Shown here piece by piece: positions 45,752 to 55,505 of a DNA stretch of 64,000 nucleotides (positions are counted from its first letter, which is position 1; the number at the start of each line of letters is the position of its first letter). The position numbers were made by a program, and so were the translations under genes. The stretch comes from Eubacterium sp. AF22-9 (GTDB lineage Bacteria > Bacillota > Clostridia > Lachnospirales > Lachnospiraceae), in contig QRVH01000003.1 in assembly GCA_003458705.1 (NCBI GenBank), positions 1-64,000 on the forward strand, given 5' to 3'. Below the pieces are notes generated by a model. The model saw only the letters and a list, made by a program, of their open reading frames with translations. It had not been told where the DNA came from and made no database searches.

Positions 45752-46644
45752 TTATCTCTCCCGAATCATGATAATCAGAAGATAAGCTGCTCCGAATACA
45801 ACTATGCTTCCAGCCATAATTAAATACATCTGTGGCACGCCAACGACATGTCCCCTGAATACAGGATTACAGTCGAGAGTGTTCCTTATGACTGTGACCG
45901 CTTCTGGCGGAAGCCTGTGTCTGCCATCTCTTTATACACTCCGTTTAGCATATGGTTCTTAACCAGAGAAGTTCCGTATGTACCCGGAAGGTAGGACAAT
46001 GCTTTCTGCAGCCCTGAACTAAAATTAGATATCGGCATGTATGCACCACACACAAATCCATACCCTGCACTTACAATAGTTCCAACCGCCGACAACTGCC
46101 CCTGCGTCTTTAGCGGATAGCTTACAATGCTTGAAAGCGTGCTTCCAAATAACACCAGCAGAATCATATCCAATATAACAAATATTACATCTGATGCACT
46201 CATATACCAGCCCATCTTCAATATGTAAAGCAGGCATAATGCAAGTGCTGTGCCATTAACCATAAGCGAATTAAGTACTGTTGATAAGAAATATCCTATA
46301 TAAATCTTTGTTTTGCTTACAGGCGAAACATCAAAATCTTTTCTTGCTCCGCTGGCTCTGTCCTGAACCATCGTAAGATTGACGCAGAATGTAACAGTTA
46401 CACAGCTTACTGCAAGAAGTGCCGCAGCTAACTGTGCTGCCACTGTGCCGTTAATTATTTTGTCTGGTAAATCAATCATGTCCTTAGTTGCAGAAACAAA
46501 AGAATCTTTGTATACATTTGCTAAAAATGTTGCATACAAAACGATAAGAATTACAGGAGTTATCATTGATGAGAATAACATTCCTTTGTCCTTAAAAAAG
46601 AGTTTTCTGTTTCTGCTTACAAGTGCGGTTATCTCTTTCATCAC
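45752..46644 (-). pseudogene. ABC-2 type export permease, frameshifted near its end
   Basis: About six membrane segments (MLFSSMITPVILIVLYATFL to GTIVSAGYGFVCGAYMPIS). The open frame ends at 45886 with KEMADTGFRQKRSQS. One base added near 45913 gives LPPEAVTVIRNTLDC...MYLIMAGSIVVFGAAYLL and a stop at 45752, a much more natural last membrane helix. Overlaps the ATPase gene by four bases. Confidence 0.75.
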
Positions 46645-47549
46645 TGACCACCTCCCAATATTTTCCCAGTCACAGCAAGAAATACATCATCCATACCGCC
46701 TTTTACAACTTCATAATCACGGAATATCTCCTGATGTTTCACAATCATTTTCGTAGCTTCAAGTGTGTTCTTAACCTGAATCCTGTAACCATCACGGATT
46801 GCTTTGTACTCTGTTTTCAAAGCTTTAATCTCATCCTCTGTAACTCCATACAAAGATATCGTATCATGAACATATTCGTTCTTTAATTCCAAAGGTGTTC
46901 CCTCTGCCACGATGCTTCCCTTATCAAGAATCACAACATATCCGGCACTTGCCGCCTCCTCCATGTAATGAGTTGTAAGGAATACCGTCATGTTCTCCTC
47001 TGTACGAAGTCTCTCAATAATATTCCATATAAGAAGCCTTGTCTGCGGGTCAAGTCCCGTCGTCGGCTCATCAAGAATCAGTATCTCCGGTCTGTGAATC
47101 AGCGCCCTTGCAATATCAATTCTTCTTCTCTGTCCGCCTGACAGCTTACCAACCGGTCTGTTAATGTAATCCCCGAAATCAAGTATCTCCACCAGTTCTG
47201 CCAGTCTTTTTTCAAATGCATTTCCAGTAATTCCATACAACGCCGCCCTGCTTTTGAGATTCTCCTTAACTGTAAGAGGTTTATCAAGAACACTGTCCTG
47301 AAACACAACTCCCAGCAGCCTCTTTGTTTCACTGCCTGCCCTGTCTGCTTCTTTATCCTTAATCCACACATTTCCGCTGTCCTTGCGTAACTGCCCGCAT
47401 ATAATAGAAATCGTTGTGCTTTTTCCAGCACCATTTACACCTAAAAATGCAAACAATTCTCCCTTCTTTACGCGGAAACTTAAGTCATTAACTGCCTTCA
47501 CATCGCCAAAACATTTATTCAGATGTTCTATCTTAATAATATCCGACAT
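46641..47549 (-). CDS. ABC transporter ATP-binding protein
   Basis: A 302-residue DrrA-like ATPase: Walker A GVNGAGKSTT (about 37-46), signature KLSGGQRRRIDIAR, Walker B ILILDEPTTGLDP, H-loop LTTHYMEEA. The C-terminal extension of about 80 residues is typical of drug/peptide exporters. Partner of the downstream permease. Confidence 0.93.
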   Translation of the reverse strand: MSDIIKIEHLNKCFGDVKAVNDLSFRVKKGELFAFLGVNGAGKSTTISIICGQLRKDSGNVWIKDKEADRAGSETKRLLGVVFQDSVLDKPLTVKENLKSRAALYGITGNAFEKRLAELVEILDFGDYINRPVGKLSGGQRRRIDIARALIHRPEILILDEPTTGLDPQTRLLIWNIIERLRTEENMTVFLTTHYMEEAASAGYVVILDKGSIVAEGTPLELKNEYVHDTISLYGVTEDEIKALKTEYKAIRDGYRIQVKNTLEATKMIVKHQEIFRDYEVVKGGMDDVFLAVTGKILGGGQ

Positions 47550-47717
47550 ACGCCCCTCCTTATTGAGAATTACTTCATGTATTTATTAATCCATTTTACC
47601 ACATCCAGCTTGCCATTACCGCAATATTCATATATATACTTTTTCCATCCCCATGTCTATACGCTTACTACTAAGTTGCATTATAAGCATGCCAAGTTGC
47701 ATTTGAACATAAAAAAA

Positions 47718-47760
47718 GACATTGTATTCCAAATAATCCATATCCGGATATACAATGCCC
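47718..47760 (-). terminator. Terminator after the 47.8-kb gene
   Basis: AGACATTGTAT and ATACAATGCCC (47750-47760) form a stem; on the minus strand it is followed by TTTTTTTATG. The rest of 47550-47827 holds no gene; AAGTTGCATT occurs twice near 47673 and 47692. Confidence 0.7.
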
Positions 47761-47827
47761 TTTTGTTCTTTAAAATCTTTGTTATTCGCTCATACAATAT
47801 TTTAATATTCTATATTAATTCCTGAAA

Positions 47828-48566
47828 TCAATATTTCCATATATTACTTTTTTCAAATATTTTCCCACATTCAGGACTAATCTCATAATAAATAGCTTGA
47901 TAACCATTCTCATCTTTTTGACCTAAATCACTGTTAAACACAATCACCCACTTTGAATCTATCTTAGCTATACCATAGATAGAATTATCCGTACCCACAG
48001 GGCAATCTTCATACCCAAGTACAAAATGTTTCCATCTTTTCTGCTCCTCTTTGTTATTAGAAATATAATAATATGTTCCATCATTATATTTCGTTGTCAA
48101 AATTTCGTTAAACGCTTCAAGTATTTCTTTATCTTCTATTCTTTGTCCATCTACATAAACACAATTGACTTTTCCGCCAGTTGGTATTTGATAATTTTCT
48201 TTAACTATATATTGTTCCCCTGTAAATGATTTTAATAATAAAAAAAGTATGACTTCTTATCCTCATCTATCTCATATACATCTATATATTGTTCCCCTGT
48301 AAATGATTTTAATAATAAAAAAAGTATGACTTCTTATCCTCATCTATCTCATATACATCCCAGTTATCAATCTCTGCAATTTTCTTTTTCTTTCCAGTCG
48401 TCATAAATGCTTGATATATATATTTCTGATCTGCTATTCTGACCATCCCCGCCAATACTTCTCCGTCCTTAATTATTGATTGTGCTTTAAAATACTTATA
48501 TCCAATAAATAATAGTGCAAAGAATACCAGCATACATACAAAATATTTTATTCTTTTATTTAACAT
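47828..48566 (-). pseudogene. Single-pass membrane protein broken by a 77-bp tandem duplication
   Basis: The N-terminal frame (MLNKRIKYFVCMLVFFALLF) has one membrane segment and runs to WDVYEIDEDKKSYFFYY, then stops inside the first repeat copy. The continuation SFTGEQYIVKENYQIPTGG, CVYVDGQRIEDKEIL and the C-terminal frame ending at 47828 (FEKSNIWKY) lies beyond the second copy. An extra T in the T7 run of each copy would make the unit 78 bp and the whole gene open. Function unknown. Confidence 0.65.
48205..48359. repeat. 77-bp perfect tandem duplication
   Basis: Two identical head-to-tail copies with a period of 77 bp (48205-48281 and 48282-48358, plus one further matching base). Each has A7 at 48240-48246 and 48317-48323. 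It lies inside a coding region and shifts the frame. Confidence 0.95.
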
Positions 48567-48618
48567 AACATTCCCCATCAAATTTTTCATCATCCCCTTC
48601 AAATCTCTTCTCTATTTT

Positions 48619-49536
48619 TCAGAATAAATCCAGCATATTATCCAGATATATCTCTTCTCTCACATGTATCTGATACTCCGGCTTCGTCATATAATACAAC
48701 AGAAATTCCAGCACCAGCACACTTCCAAGTCCGCGTCCTTCAATCTTAAAATTAGAAAATCCCATCGGCATATATGTATTCCTTATATCATCAACACTGA
48801 TAAATGCCGGATTCTCCATTGCCTTAGAAAACCGGTATCCACTCTGTGAATCCGGTGCAACGCATACATGATCTGGACAGTCCTCACCAAGATTCTGACG
48901 GCTCACAATCTCATAACAGTTCTTTCTGTCGTAACATCCGAACCAGCAACACTCATTACACAGGAATTCCACCTTATCTTTTTCTTTATCTGTAAGCTTC
49001 ACCAGCTTGTCAAATACTTTATTCAGCCTGAAATCCGGCACTACATACTGGAAATCTTCTCTTTTTACTTCATTCAGAAAATCATTAAAATCCGTCAACA
49101 CCTTCGTTGTCGATGAGACAAGATAAAGATTCGGATAATGCTTCTTGATATACCCGGCAAGAAGGTCTGAATGTACAATCACGCCATTGCTGACTGCATT
49201 CCTCATGCCTTCGCTTTCATTAAGTGCCTTACATAACGCATTACATTTTTCATCAGCTAAATGTTCTTCGCGAAGCAGTGAATTGCTGAATGTCAGCCTT
49301 GCCGATATCCCATATTCACTCATCAGATTCATAACTTCCTGCACACCATGTTCACCGGAACCGATTCGTCCGCCGCCCCAGATACAGTCTGCAGGCGCAC
49401 CATATATTGAACCAATCCCGCACCAGTCATAGAAATACTCTCTGTGCTCCCGATATATCGGCAAAAATGCTTCATACAACTCATAGAATTCAAACAGCCC
49501 CGGAAGATGGTAATATGCCTTCTTTATACTATTCAT
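48619..49536 (-). CDS. Uncharacterised cysteine-rich protein after the cobalamin genes
   Basis: A 305-residue cytoplasmic protein. Notable: WGGGRIGSGEHGVQEVM, RLTFSNSLLREEHL, a cysteine group FLCNECCWFGCYDRKNCY and EGRGLGSVLVLEFLLYY. The cysteines could hold a metal or Fe-S centre and the fold may be barrel-like as in U32-type proteins, but I cannot name the family. It follows cbiP by 24 bases with a good ribosome site (GGAAGGGAG), so it may be the last gene of that operon. Confidence 0.6.
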   Translation of the reverse strand: MNSIKKAYYHLPGLFEFYELYEAFLPIYREHREYFYDWCGIGSIYGAPADCIWGGGRIGSGEHGVQEVMNLMSEYGISARLTFSNSLLREEHLADEKCNALCKALNESEGMRNAVSNGVIVHSDLLAGYIKKHYPNLYLVSSTTKVLTDFNDFLNEVKREDFQYVVPDFRLNKVFDKLVKLTDKEKDKVEFLCNECCWFGCYDRKNCYEIVSRQNLGEDCPDHVCVAPDSQSGYRFSKAMENPAFISVDDIRNTYMPMGFSNFKIEGRGLGSVLVLEFLLYYMTKPEYQIHVREEIYLDNMLDLF

Positions 49537-49560
49537 ATAATGTATCTCCCTTCCTGCTGT

Positions 49561-51075
49561 CTACAATCCCATAATTTCATATATATACTTCATATCCATA
49601 TTTTCACGGATTGCATCTGCCAGCTTGTCATACTCTCTCTGCTTATATTCTTCAAAACTCATGTCTGAACCGCCGTGTGTCGCAATCCCACATCTTTTAC
49701 CAAGCATATTTATAAAACCGTCACAGAATTCTTTCTCATCAAATATTCCGTGAAGATAAGTTCCTGCCACATTCCCACAGACACACCCATCCATATATTC
49801 CGTTCCATCGACAGTATTATATATTTTTGCAAATGCATGCGCCTGTCCTTCACCCACAGTACTCTCTCCCATATGAATTTCATATCCGGCACATTTTTTC
49901 TTTCCAAGCATTTCCCACATTCCTGACTGGCTGCAGATTATTCCCCTTGCTCTTGTACGGTGCTTAGACAGTGTAAATGTAGTTGTAACCGGAAGAAGAC
50001 CTATTCCCGGAACAACCTCACCGGTTTCTGCATTACATGAATCATCAATAACATTTCCTAACATCTGGTAACCGCCACATATTCCAAATACAGGTATTTC
50101 CTGCCTTGCACATTTTATAATCTGTGCTTCAATTCCATTCTTACGCAGCCATTTTAAATCATTAATGGTATTCTTACTTCCTGGAAGAATTATAAGATTG
50201 GGATTTCCTATCTGTTCTGCCTTATCGACATATCTTAAATTAACCTCCGGCAGCCTTTCGAGTGCATTAAAATCTGTAAAATTCGAAATATGAGGCAGTC
50301 TTATTACAACTATATCCAGCTTTTCCCCTGAAACATCTGAGTCCGATGTTTCAAGCCTTGAAGCAAGGCTGTCTTCATCTTCAATATCAAGCCTTACATA
50401 AGGAATTACCCCGGCAACAGGAATCGGACATATGTCATATAACTGTTTTATACCCGGTTCAAGTATTTTCCTGTCTCCACGGAACTTATTCATGACCAGA
50501 CCTTTTACACGCCTGCGTTCCTTTTCTTCAAGAAGCATGATTGTTCCAACAAGCTGTGCAAACACGCCTCCACGGTCAATATCTCCAACAAGAAGCACCG
50601 GTGCATCTACAAGTTCCGCCATTCCCATATTAACAATATCATCTTTCTTAAGATTAATCTCTGCCGGACTTCCTGCGCCCTCAAGTACTATCACATCATA
50701 TTTTCTGTCAAGAGTGTCATAGGCTTTTAATATGTCCGGAATCAGTTTCTTTTTATACTGGAAATATTCTTTAGCCGGCATATTTTTAAGCGGTGTTCCG
50801 TTTACAATAACCTGTGAACCCACATCGCTTGTCGGCTTTAACAATATGGGATTCATTTCTACACATGGTGCTATTCCTGCCGCTTCTGCCTGCATAACTT
50901 GTGCTCTTCCCATTTCCAGACCATCCGCTGTTATGTATGAATTCAATGCCATATTCTGTGATTTAAAAGGTACTGCATTATACCCGTCCTGCTTCAGCAC
51001 TCTTAATATTCCTGCCGTTATAATGCTCTTTCCTGCATTAGACATTGTTCCCTGAATCATAAGATTCTTTGCCAT
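49561..51075 (-). CDS. cbiP: Cobyric acid synthase
   Basis: A 504-residue glutamine-dependent amidase (CobQ/CbiP). N-terminal P-loop-like MIQGTMSNAGKSIITAGIL, FKSQNMALNSYIT, LEGAGSPAEINL; C-terminal glutaminase with Cys in FGICGGYQMLG and His in YLHGIFD. It amidates four side chains of adenosylcobyrinic acid a,c-diamide. The ATG at 51073-51075 is preferred to an upstream GTG. Confidence 0.95.
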   Translation of the reverse strand: MAKNLMIQGTMSNAGKSIITAGILRVLKQDGYNAVPFKSQNMALNSYITADGLEMGRAQVMQAEAAGIAPCVEMNPILLKPTSDVGSQVIVNGTPLKNMPAKEYFQYKKKLIPDILKAYDTLDRKYDVIVLEGAGSPAEINLKKDDIVNMGMAELVDAPVLLVGDIDRGGVFAQLVGTIMLLEEKERRRVKGLVMNKFRGDRKILEPGIKQLYDICPIPVAGVIPYVRLDIEDEDSLASRLETSDSDVSGEKLDIVVIRLPHISNFTDFNALERLPEVNLRYVDKAEQIGNPNLIILPGSKNTINDLKWLRKNGIEAQIIKCARQEIPVFGICGGYQMLGNVIDDSCNAETGEVVPGIGLLPVTTTFTLSKHRTRARGIICSQSGMWEMLGKKKCAGYEIHMGESTVGEGQAHAFAKIYNTVDGTEYMDGCVCGNVAGTYLHGIFDEKEFCDGFINMLGKRCGIATHGGSDMSFEEYKQREYDKLADAIRENMDMKYIYEIMGL

Positions 51076-51098
51076 AATCACTGCACCCTGCCTTTCTT

Positions 51099-52157
51099 TT
51101 ACACTTCCAGTATCTGTCTCATATTATTAATAAGAACTTCATTATCCGCATGCTGCTTTACTGCTATACGGTAGCAGTCAGCCGGCATATTATGATAACT
51201 CCCACATGACCGTATAAGTATCCCATGCTTTAATAATTCTTCCTGTATCATGCATCCTGCTTTACTTTGTGGCAGTCTGAATGTTAAATAATCTGCCTGT
51301 GACGGATAAACAATACATTTCATATCTGATAATTCATTGAAAAGAAACTGCCGTTCCCTCTGAATAAGTTCATGCGTATACTTCTCATAATCTTTATCCG
51401 CAAATGCCGCAATTCCTGCACGCTGTGCCACAGACGACACATTCCATTCCGGAAGCTGTAATGAAACCCTGTTAATTAATTCTGTATTGGCACTCATCAT
51501 ATATCCTAATCGAATTCCCGCCATTGCATAAAACTTTGTAAATGCATTTATAATCACAAGATTATCATAATCATCCAGAAATCTTTTACAGCTTATAATT
51601 TCATACTGCGGATTAAACCTTAAAAAGCACTCATCAGCTACAACTACAATGTTCCTGTCCCTGCATATATCAAGTATATTAACAAGAATATCTTCAGGTA
51701 TAAGGTTTCCTGTAGGATTATTGGGATTACATATAAAACACATCTGGATATCCATATCCTTAAGCTGACTGCATGCATCTGCATAACCAAATCCATTCTT
51801 TTCATCAAGTTTGTAATATTCAGTTTCTGCACCATACGCACTGACAGCGCGTTCATACCCCGAAAAAGATGGGGCTGCAACTGCACATTTATAAGGTTTT
51901 TCTGCCCTAACCACAGCCATTATAAGTTCAGAAGCACCATTTCCACACAGTATTCTTTCTGCCTGTACCCTCTCCTTACCGGCAACTGCCTCTCTTAACG
52001 CCGTATACCTGATATCAGGATATGTCTCATATCCGCTCATATTATTAAGAATTGCGTCCTGCACTCCATCCGGCATTCCAAGCGGATTAATATTAACCGA
52101 AAAATCAAGTGACACTTCCTTGTCATAGGTATTACCGCCATGTATCTGTTTTTCCAT
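51099..52157 (-). CDS. cobD: Threonine-phosphate decarboxylase (CobD-type aminotransferase fold)
   Basis: A 352-residue PLP enzyme starting HGGNTYDKEVSLDFSVNINP, typical of the family. ICNPNNPTGN, VVADECFLRF and the PLP lysine in NAFTKFYAMAGIRLGY are clear. It makes aminopropanol phosphate for the nucleotide loop. Lies 22 bases after cbiB. Confidence 0.93.
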   Translation of the reverse strand: MEKQIHGGNTYDKEVSLDFSVNINPLGMPDGVQDAILNNMSGYETYPDIRYTALREAVAGKERVQAERILCGNGASELIMAVVRAEKPYKCAVAAPSFSGYERAVSAYGAETEYYKLDEKNGFGYADACSQLKDMDIQMCFICNPNNPTGNLIPEDILVNILDICRDRNIVVVADECFLRFNPQYEIISCKRFLDDYDNLVIINAFTKFYAMAGIRLGYMMSANTELINRVSLQLPEWNVSSVAQRAGIAAFADKDYEKYTHELIQRERQFLFNELSDMKCIVYPSQADYLTFRLPQSKAGCMIQEELLKHGILIRSCGSYHNMPADCYRIAVKQHADNEVLINNMRQILEV

Positions 52158-52178
52158 AAATGATAACCTTTCGTCTGA

Positions 52179-53216
52179 TCAACAGAAATAACACATCACT
52201 GCACTTCTTATAATGAGCACAATAATAATCACAATAAATGCGGTGATGTACAATAAAATATTACTTCTTTTTATATCTTCAATTTCCAGCTCCCGGATTG
52301 AATCTCCAATCTGCGGCTTATGTACAAGTCTGCCAAAATAATAGTTGTCTCCTGACAGAGAAACCTTCAATGCTCCTGCACATGCCGATTCTGTCTGTGC
52401 AGAATTAGGACTGCTGTGTTTCATTCTGTCCCTTAAAAAAATCTTCCATGCATTGCCCATGCTGTAATGTGATAAATCTTTATTCCTTCCCATACACTTT
52501 TCTGCAAGCTGTGCAATTCCGGCAGCTGCAACCATAAGACATCCGCCTGCTCTTGCAGGAATAAGGTTCACAACATCATCCATTTTAGCTGCAAATCTTC
52601 CGAAATGCAGATATTTATCATTCTTATAGCCAATCATTGAATCCATAGTATTAACTGCCTTATATACGAAGCCCCCGACAGCACCGAAAAACATCATATA
52701 AAACAATGGCGCAACAACACCATCTGATGTATTTTCCGCAACCGTCTCAACAGCCGCACGCGTAATACCATGTTCATCTAGCTGGCTGGTATCTCTTCCG
52801 ACAATCATTGATACAGCCTGTCTTGCCTGTGGAATCCCTTCATTTTTCAAAGCATAATATACTTTCATGCTCTCTGTTTTTAGTGATTTCACAGCAAGAA
52901 TCTGATAGCACATAATCGTTTCGACTACACATCCAAGCACTATATTAATATAATAGCAGACCGCAAGTATGCCCGCTGTAACAATACCTGTTATTAATGG
53001 TATTAAAACTGCCAGAACTATACCTCTTTTATATTTCTTTGCTTGTGAATACTCTTCTTTTAACAAAATGCCTTCCAGCCATGAAATAAGTTTTCCTATA
53101 AGGCGTACCGGGTGATACAGCCAGTGCGGATCTCCAATAATCAGATCAAGCACATATCCACATGCAATTGCTATAGTCTGACATGTAAATATACATCCAA
53201 AAATATTATTATTCAT
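52179..53216 (-). CDS. cbiB: Adenosylcobinamide-phosphate synthase
   Basis: A 345-residue membrane protein of the CbiB/CobD family: LDLIIGDPHWLYHPVRLIGK, AVETVAENTSDGVVAPLFY and NTMDSMIGYKNDKYLHFGRF are signature stretches. It attaches aminopropanol to cobyric acid. Its start overlaps the previous stop by one base. Confidence 0.95.
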   Translation of the reverse strand: MNNNIFGCIFTCQTIAIACGYVLDLIIGDPHWLYHPVRLIGKLISWLEGILLKEEYSQAKKYKRGIVLAVLIPLITGIVTAGILAVCYYINIVLGCVVETIMCYQILAVKSLKTESMKVYYALKNEGIPQARQAVSMIVGRDTSQLDEHGITRAAVETVAENTSDGVVAPLFYMMFFGAVGGFVYKAVNTMDSMIGYKNDKYLHFGRFAAKMDDVVNLIPARAGGCLMVAAAGIAQLAEKCMGRNKDLSHYSMGNAWKIFLRDRMKHSSPNSAQTESACAGALKVSLSGDNYYFGRLVHKPQIGDSIRELEIEDIKRSNILLYITAFIVIIIVLIIRSAVMCYFC

Positions 53217-53800
53217 TATTTCTCCGTAATCTTTTTTATTGTACTTATATGTCCTTTCTCAGTAACATCGCAGATATATCCATCACCATTGCCACAATGA
53301 TAATCATAATAACCTCCACCATATATTTCTGACAAAACTGCCATTATAGTTCCTCCATGAACAATACATGCAGCCGTTCCCACCCCTGATTCCATGCATT
53401 CATTAACAACTCTGTTCCACGCATGGACACATCTTGTCCTGAAATCAGCTATATCTTCTCCCTGCGGAAAAGGTATTGTTCCATTACTGTCAATCCATTT
53501 CTGGTAATACTCATCGCCTGTCAGTTCTTTATAATTCTTTCCCTCGAATTTACCAAAGTCACATTCCCTGAAATCCTGCACAATTATCTGCTTCGTGTCA
53601 TGATATATAAATTCTGCTGTCTGCCTGCATCTTTTTAAAGGACTTACATATAATGCCTGTACCTGTGGATAACATCCGGCTCTCATATACTCTTGTATCT
53701 GTACCATTCCTGTATCACACAATGGTTCATCCGTAGTTCCTATATATCTCTTTTCAATGTTTCCTGCTGTTGCTCCATGTCTGATTAATACAATCTCCAT
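53216..53800 (-). CDS. cobC: Histidine phosphatase, likely alpha-ribazole phosphatase
   Basis: About 194 residues: RHG motif LIRHGATAGNIEKRYIG at the start, second His in VHGGTIMAVL. CobC-type enzymes dephosphorylate alpha-ribazole phosphate or cobalamin phosphate. ATG at 53798-53800 (MEIVLIRHG) preferred. The cobalamin context supports the role. Confidence 0.85.
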   Translation of the reverse strand: MEIVLIRHGATAGNIEKRYIGTTDEPLCDTGMVQIQEYMRAGCYPQVQALYVSPLKRCRQTAEFIYHDTKQIIVQDFRECDFGKFEGKNYKELTGDEYYQKWIDSNGTIPFPQGEDIADFRTRCVHAWNRVVNECMESGVGTAACIVHGGTIMAVLSEIYGGGYYDYHCGNGDGYICDVTEKGHISTIKKITEK

Positions 53801-53805
53801 ATTTC

Positions 53806-54189
53806 TTACTGTCCGCCTTTCAGACACTGTCCTATTCCACAGGTTACTCTTTCCACATGCACAGCCTTCTTAACTGCACTGCAAAGTACGCGTCCGACTG
53901 CTTCCCTGTATATTCTGTCCTCTTTTTCTAACGGAACTATTCCGCTTCCAACTTCATCACATATTATAATAATCTCCGGATTGATATCATACAGACTGTC
54001 TATCAGAGTGTCTGTTGATTTTCCTTCTTTAACATATCTTTTTATAAGCAGATGCATATGATTTAATATTTCAGCATTTTCCAGGTCTTCAATATTACAA
54101 TCTGCCCCATCTGCCACAACCGACATATTTTTCTTACTACATACATAATCAAGTTTTCCCTGATAAGCCCCACCAAAATATACTTCCAT
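53806..54189 (-). CDS. Divergent second CobU-like protein
   Basis: Only 127 residues against about 180 in CobU. The loop GGAYQGKLDYV replaces the usual SGKS, so the Ser/Thr of the P-loop is missing. The CobU-like IICDEVGSGIVPLEKEDR and IYREAVGRV are retained. A canonical cobU is two genes upstream, so this is a paralogue with altered or partial activity, perhaps only guanylyltransferase or regulatory. Confidence 0.65.
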   Translation of the reverse strand: MEVYFGGAYQGKLDYVCSKKNMSVVADGADCNIEDLENAEILNHMHLLIKRYVKEGKSTDTLIDSLYDINPEIIIICDEVGSGIVPLEKEDRIYREAVGRVLCSAVKKAVHVERVTCGIGQCLKGGQ

Positions 54190-54208
54190 ATTATCTCCAT
54201 TCTGCTGG

Positions 54209-54979
54209 CTAAATTAATGTAATTACTGCAATTGCAGCCGTCATGCACAACTCACTCACACAAAGCAGATAGCCCGCAAGGTCACCTGTTACCCCGCCAA
54301 ACTGCTTATATGCCATATGCCTGTAATAGAGTAAAACAAGAAATGCCACTGCAGCAACTGCAGCTGCTGTGATAATACTGCACATGCACATACATGAAAC
54401 ACACAATACAAGCTGTATTACAAGCATTATATTTACCCGCTTTGTGGCTGTAACACTTGTAAATGTATGAAGCATTCCGTTATTTCTTGCACCGCGGAAA
54501 TTAACTGCTGCCAGTCCGCTGATAATTCTCGACAGATAAAAAGTAAATACCATAATAATAATCTGCATATTTCCCGCCTTCTGTACAACAATAAATGCAG
54601 CAGCAAAATACAGCACATAATAAACCAGAAGTTTAATAACTGCAAATGCACCAATATGCGAATCCTTTAATATTGCCAGTTTCTTTTCCCTGTCACCATA
54701 TGAATTAAGTGCATCACATGTATCCATATAACCATCAACATGGATTCCCCCTGTTATAATAACCGGCAGTATGATAAGTACCAGAGTCCTGCTTATATCC
54801 GGCACATATAAAATTTCCCCGGCATATATCCATCCATAAACCAAAGCTCCAGTTATAAATCCAATCAGCGGAAAGAATCCCATTACATATTTCATGTCTT
54901 TTTCATCTAATTCAAGATGTGGCATTGGTATTTTGGAATACATTGAAAATGCAATCACCAGTGATTTAATTATCGACAT
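54209..54979 (-). CDS. cobS: Adenosylcobinamide-GDP ribazoletransferase
   Basis: About 256 residues with six or more membrane segments. The catalytic Asp-rich stretch is HVDGYMDTCDALNSYGDREK with KDSHIGAFAV. Joins alpha-ribazole to adenosylcobinamide-GDP. The start overlaps cobU's end by 14 bases. Confidence 0.94.
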   Translation of the reverse strand: MSIIKSLVIAFSMYSKIPMPHLELDEKDMKYVMGFFPLIGFITGALVYGWIYAGEILYVPDISRTLVLIILPVIITGGIHVDGYMDTCDALNSYGDREKKLAILKDSHIGAFAVIKLLVYYVLYFAAAFIVVQKAGNMQIIIMVFTFYLSRIISGLAAVNFRGARNNGMLHTFTSVTATKRVNIMLVIQLVLCVSCMCMCSIITAAAVAAVAFLVLLYYRHMAYKQFGGVTGDLAGYLLCVSELCMTAAIAVITLI

Positions 54980-55505
54980 CGCCAATATCCCCCTTTAAAA
55001 ATACAGGAATTGAATATACAACTTCTACAACTGCATCTGCTGCTCTGGAAAGCCTCACATTAATCTCCCCAAGCCGCCTGATATAATCAGTTGTACCAGC
55101 ATCATATTCACATCCGTCTGAAAATACTTCATTTGTTACAATAACAAGATGCCTGCATCCTGAATACAGTTTCATACAGCCATCAAATATATCATCTGGT
55201 TTTCCGGCTTCTCCAAAACATTCGTTGGCAAGAAGGTTAGACATGCATTCAACTAATACCACCGGTCTTTCTTCTTTATCACAGCAATCCAATGCACTGC
55301 CTATATTCTGATACTGCTCTATCGTTTCAAAGCCTTTTCCCTCACGCTGCCTTTTATGCTTTTCAATTCTTATTCTGCCTTCCTCTCCGAAAGGCTGCAT
55401 GGTTGCCACATAATATTTTTTATTATCTCCGGCAAGCCGGCAGCATATCTGTTCAGCATATTCTGACTTGCCGCTGCCGCTTACCCCTGTAATTATAATC
55501 AACAT
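54966..55505 (-). CDS. cobU: Adenosylcobinamide kinase / guanylyltransferase
   Basis: A 179-residue CobU: P-loop TGVSGSGKSEYAE at the N-terminus, VATMQPFGEEG, RIEKHKRQRE (His that carries GMP), VLVECMSNLLANECF and IVTNEVFSDG. Normal length. Overlaps the cbiA/cobT fusion by seven bases. Confidence 0.94.
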   Translation of the reverse strand: MLIIITGVSGSGKSEYAEQICCRLAGDNKKYYVATMQPFGEEGRIRIEKHKRQREGKGFETIEQYQNIGSALDCCDKEERPVVLVECMSNLLANECFGEAGKPDDIFDGCMKLYSGCRHLVIVTNEVFSDGCEYDAGTTDYIRRLGEINVRLSRAADAVVEVVYSIPVFLKGDIGDVDN

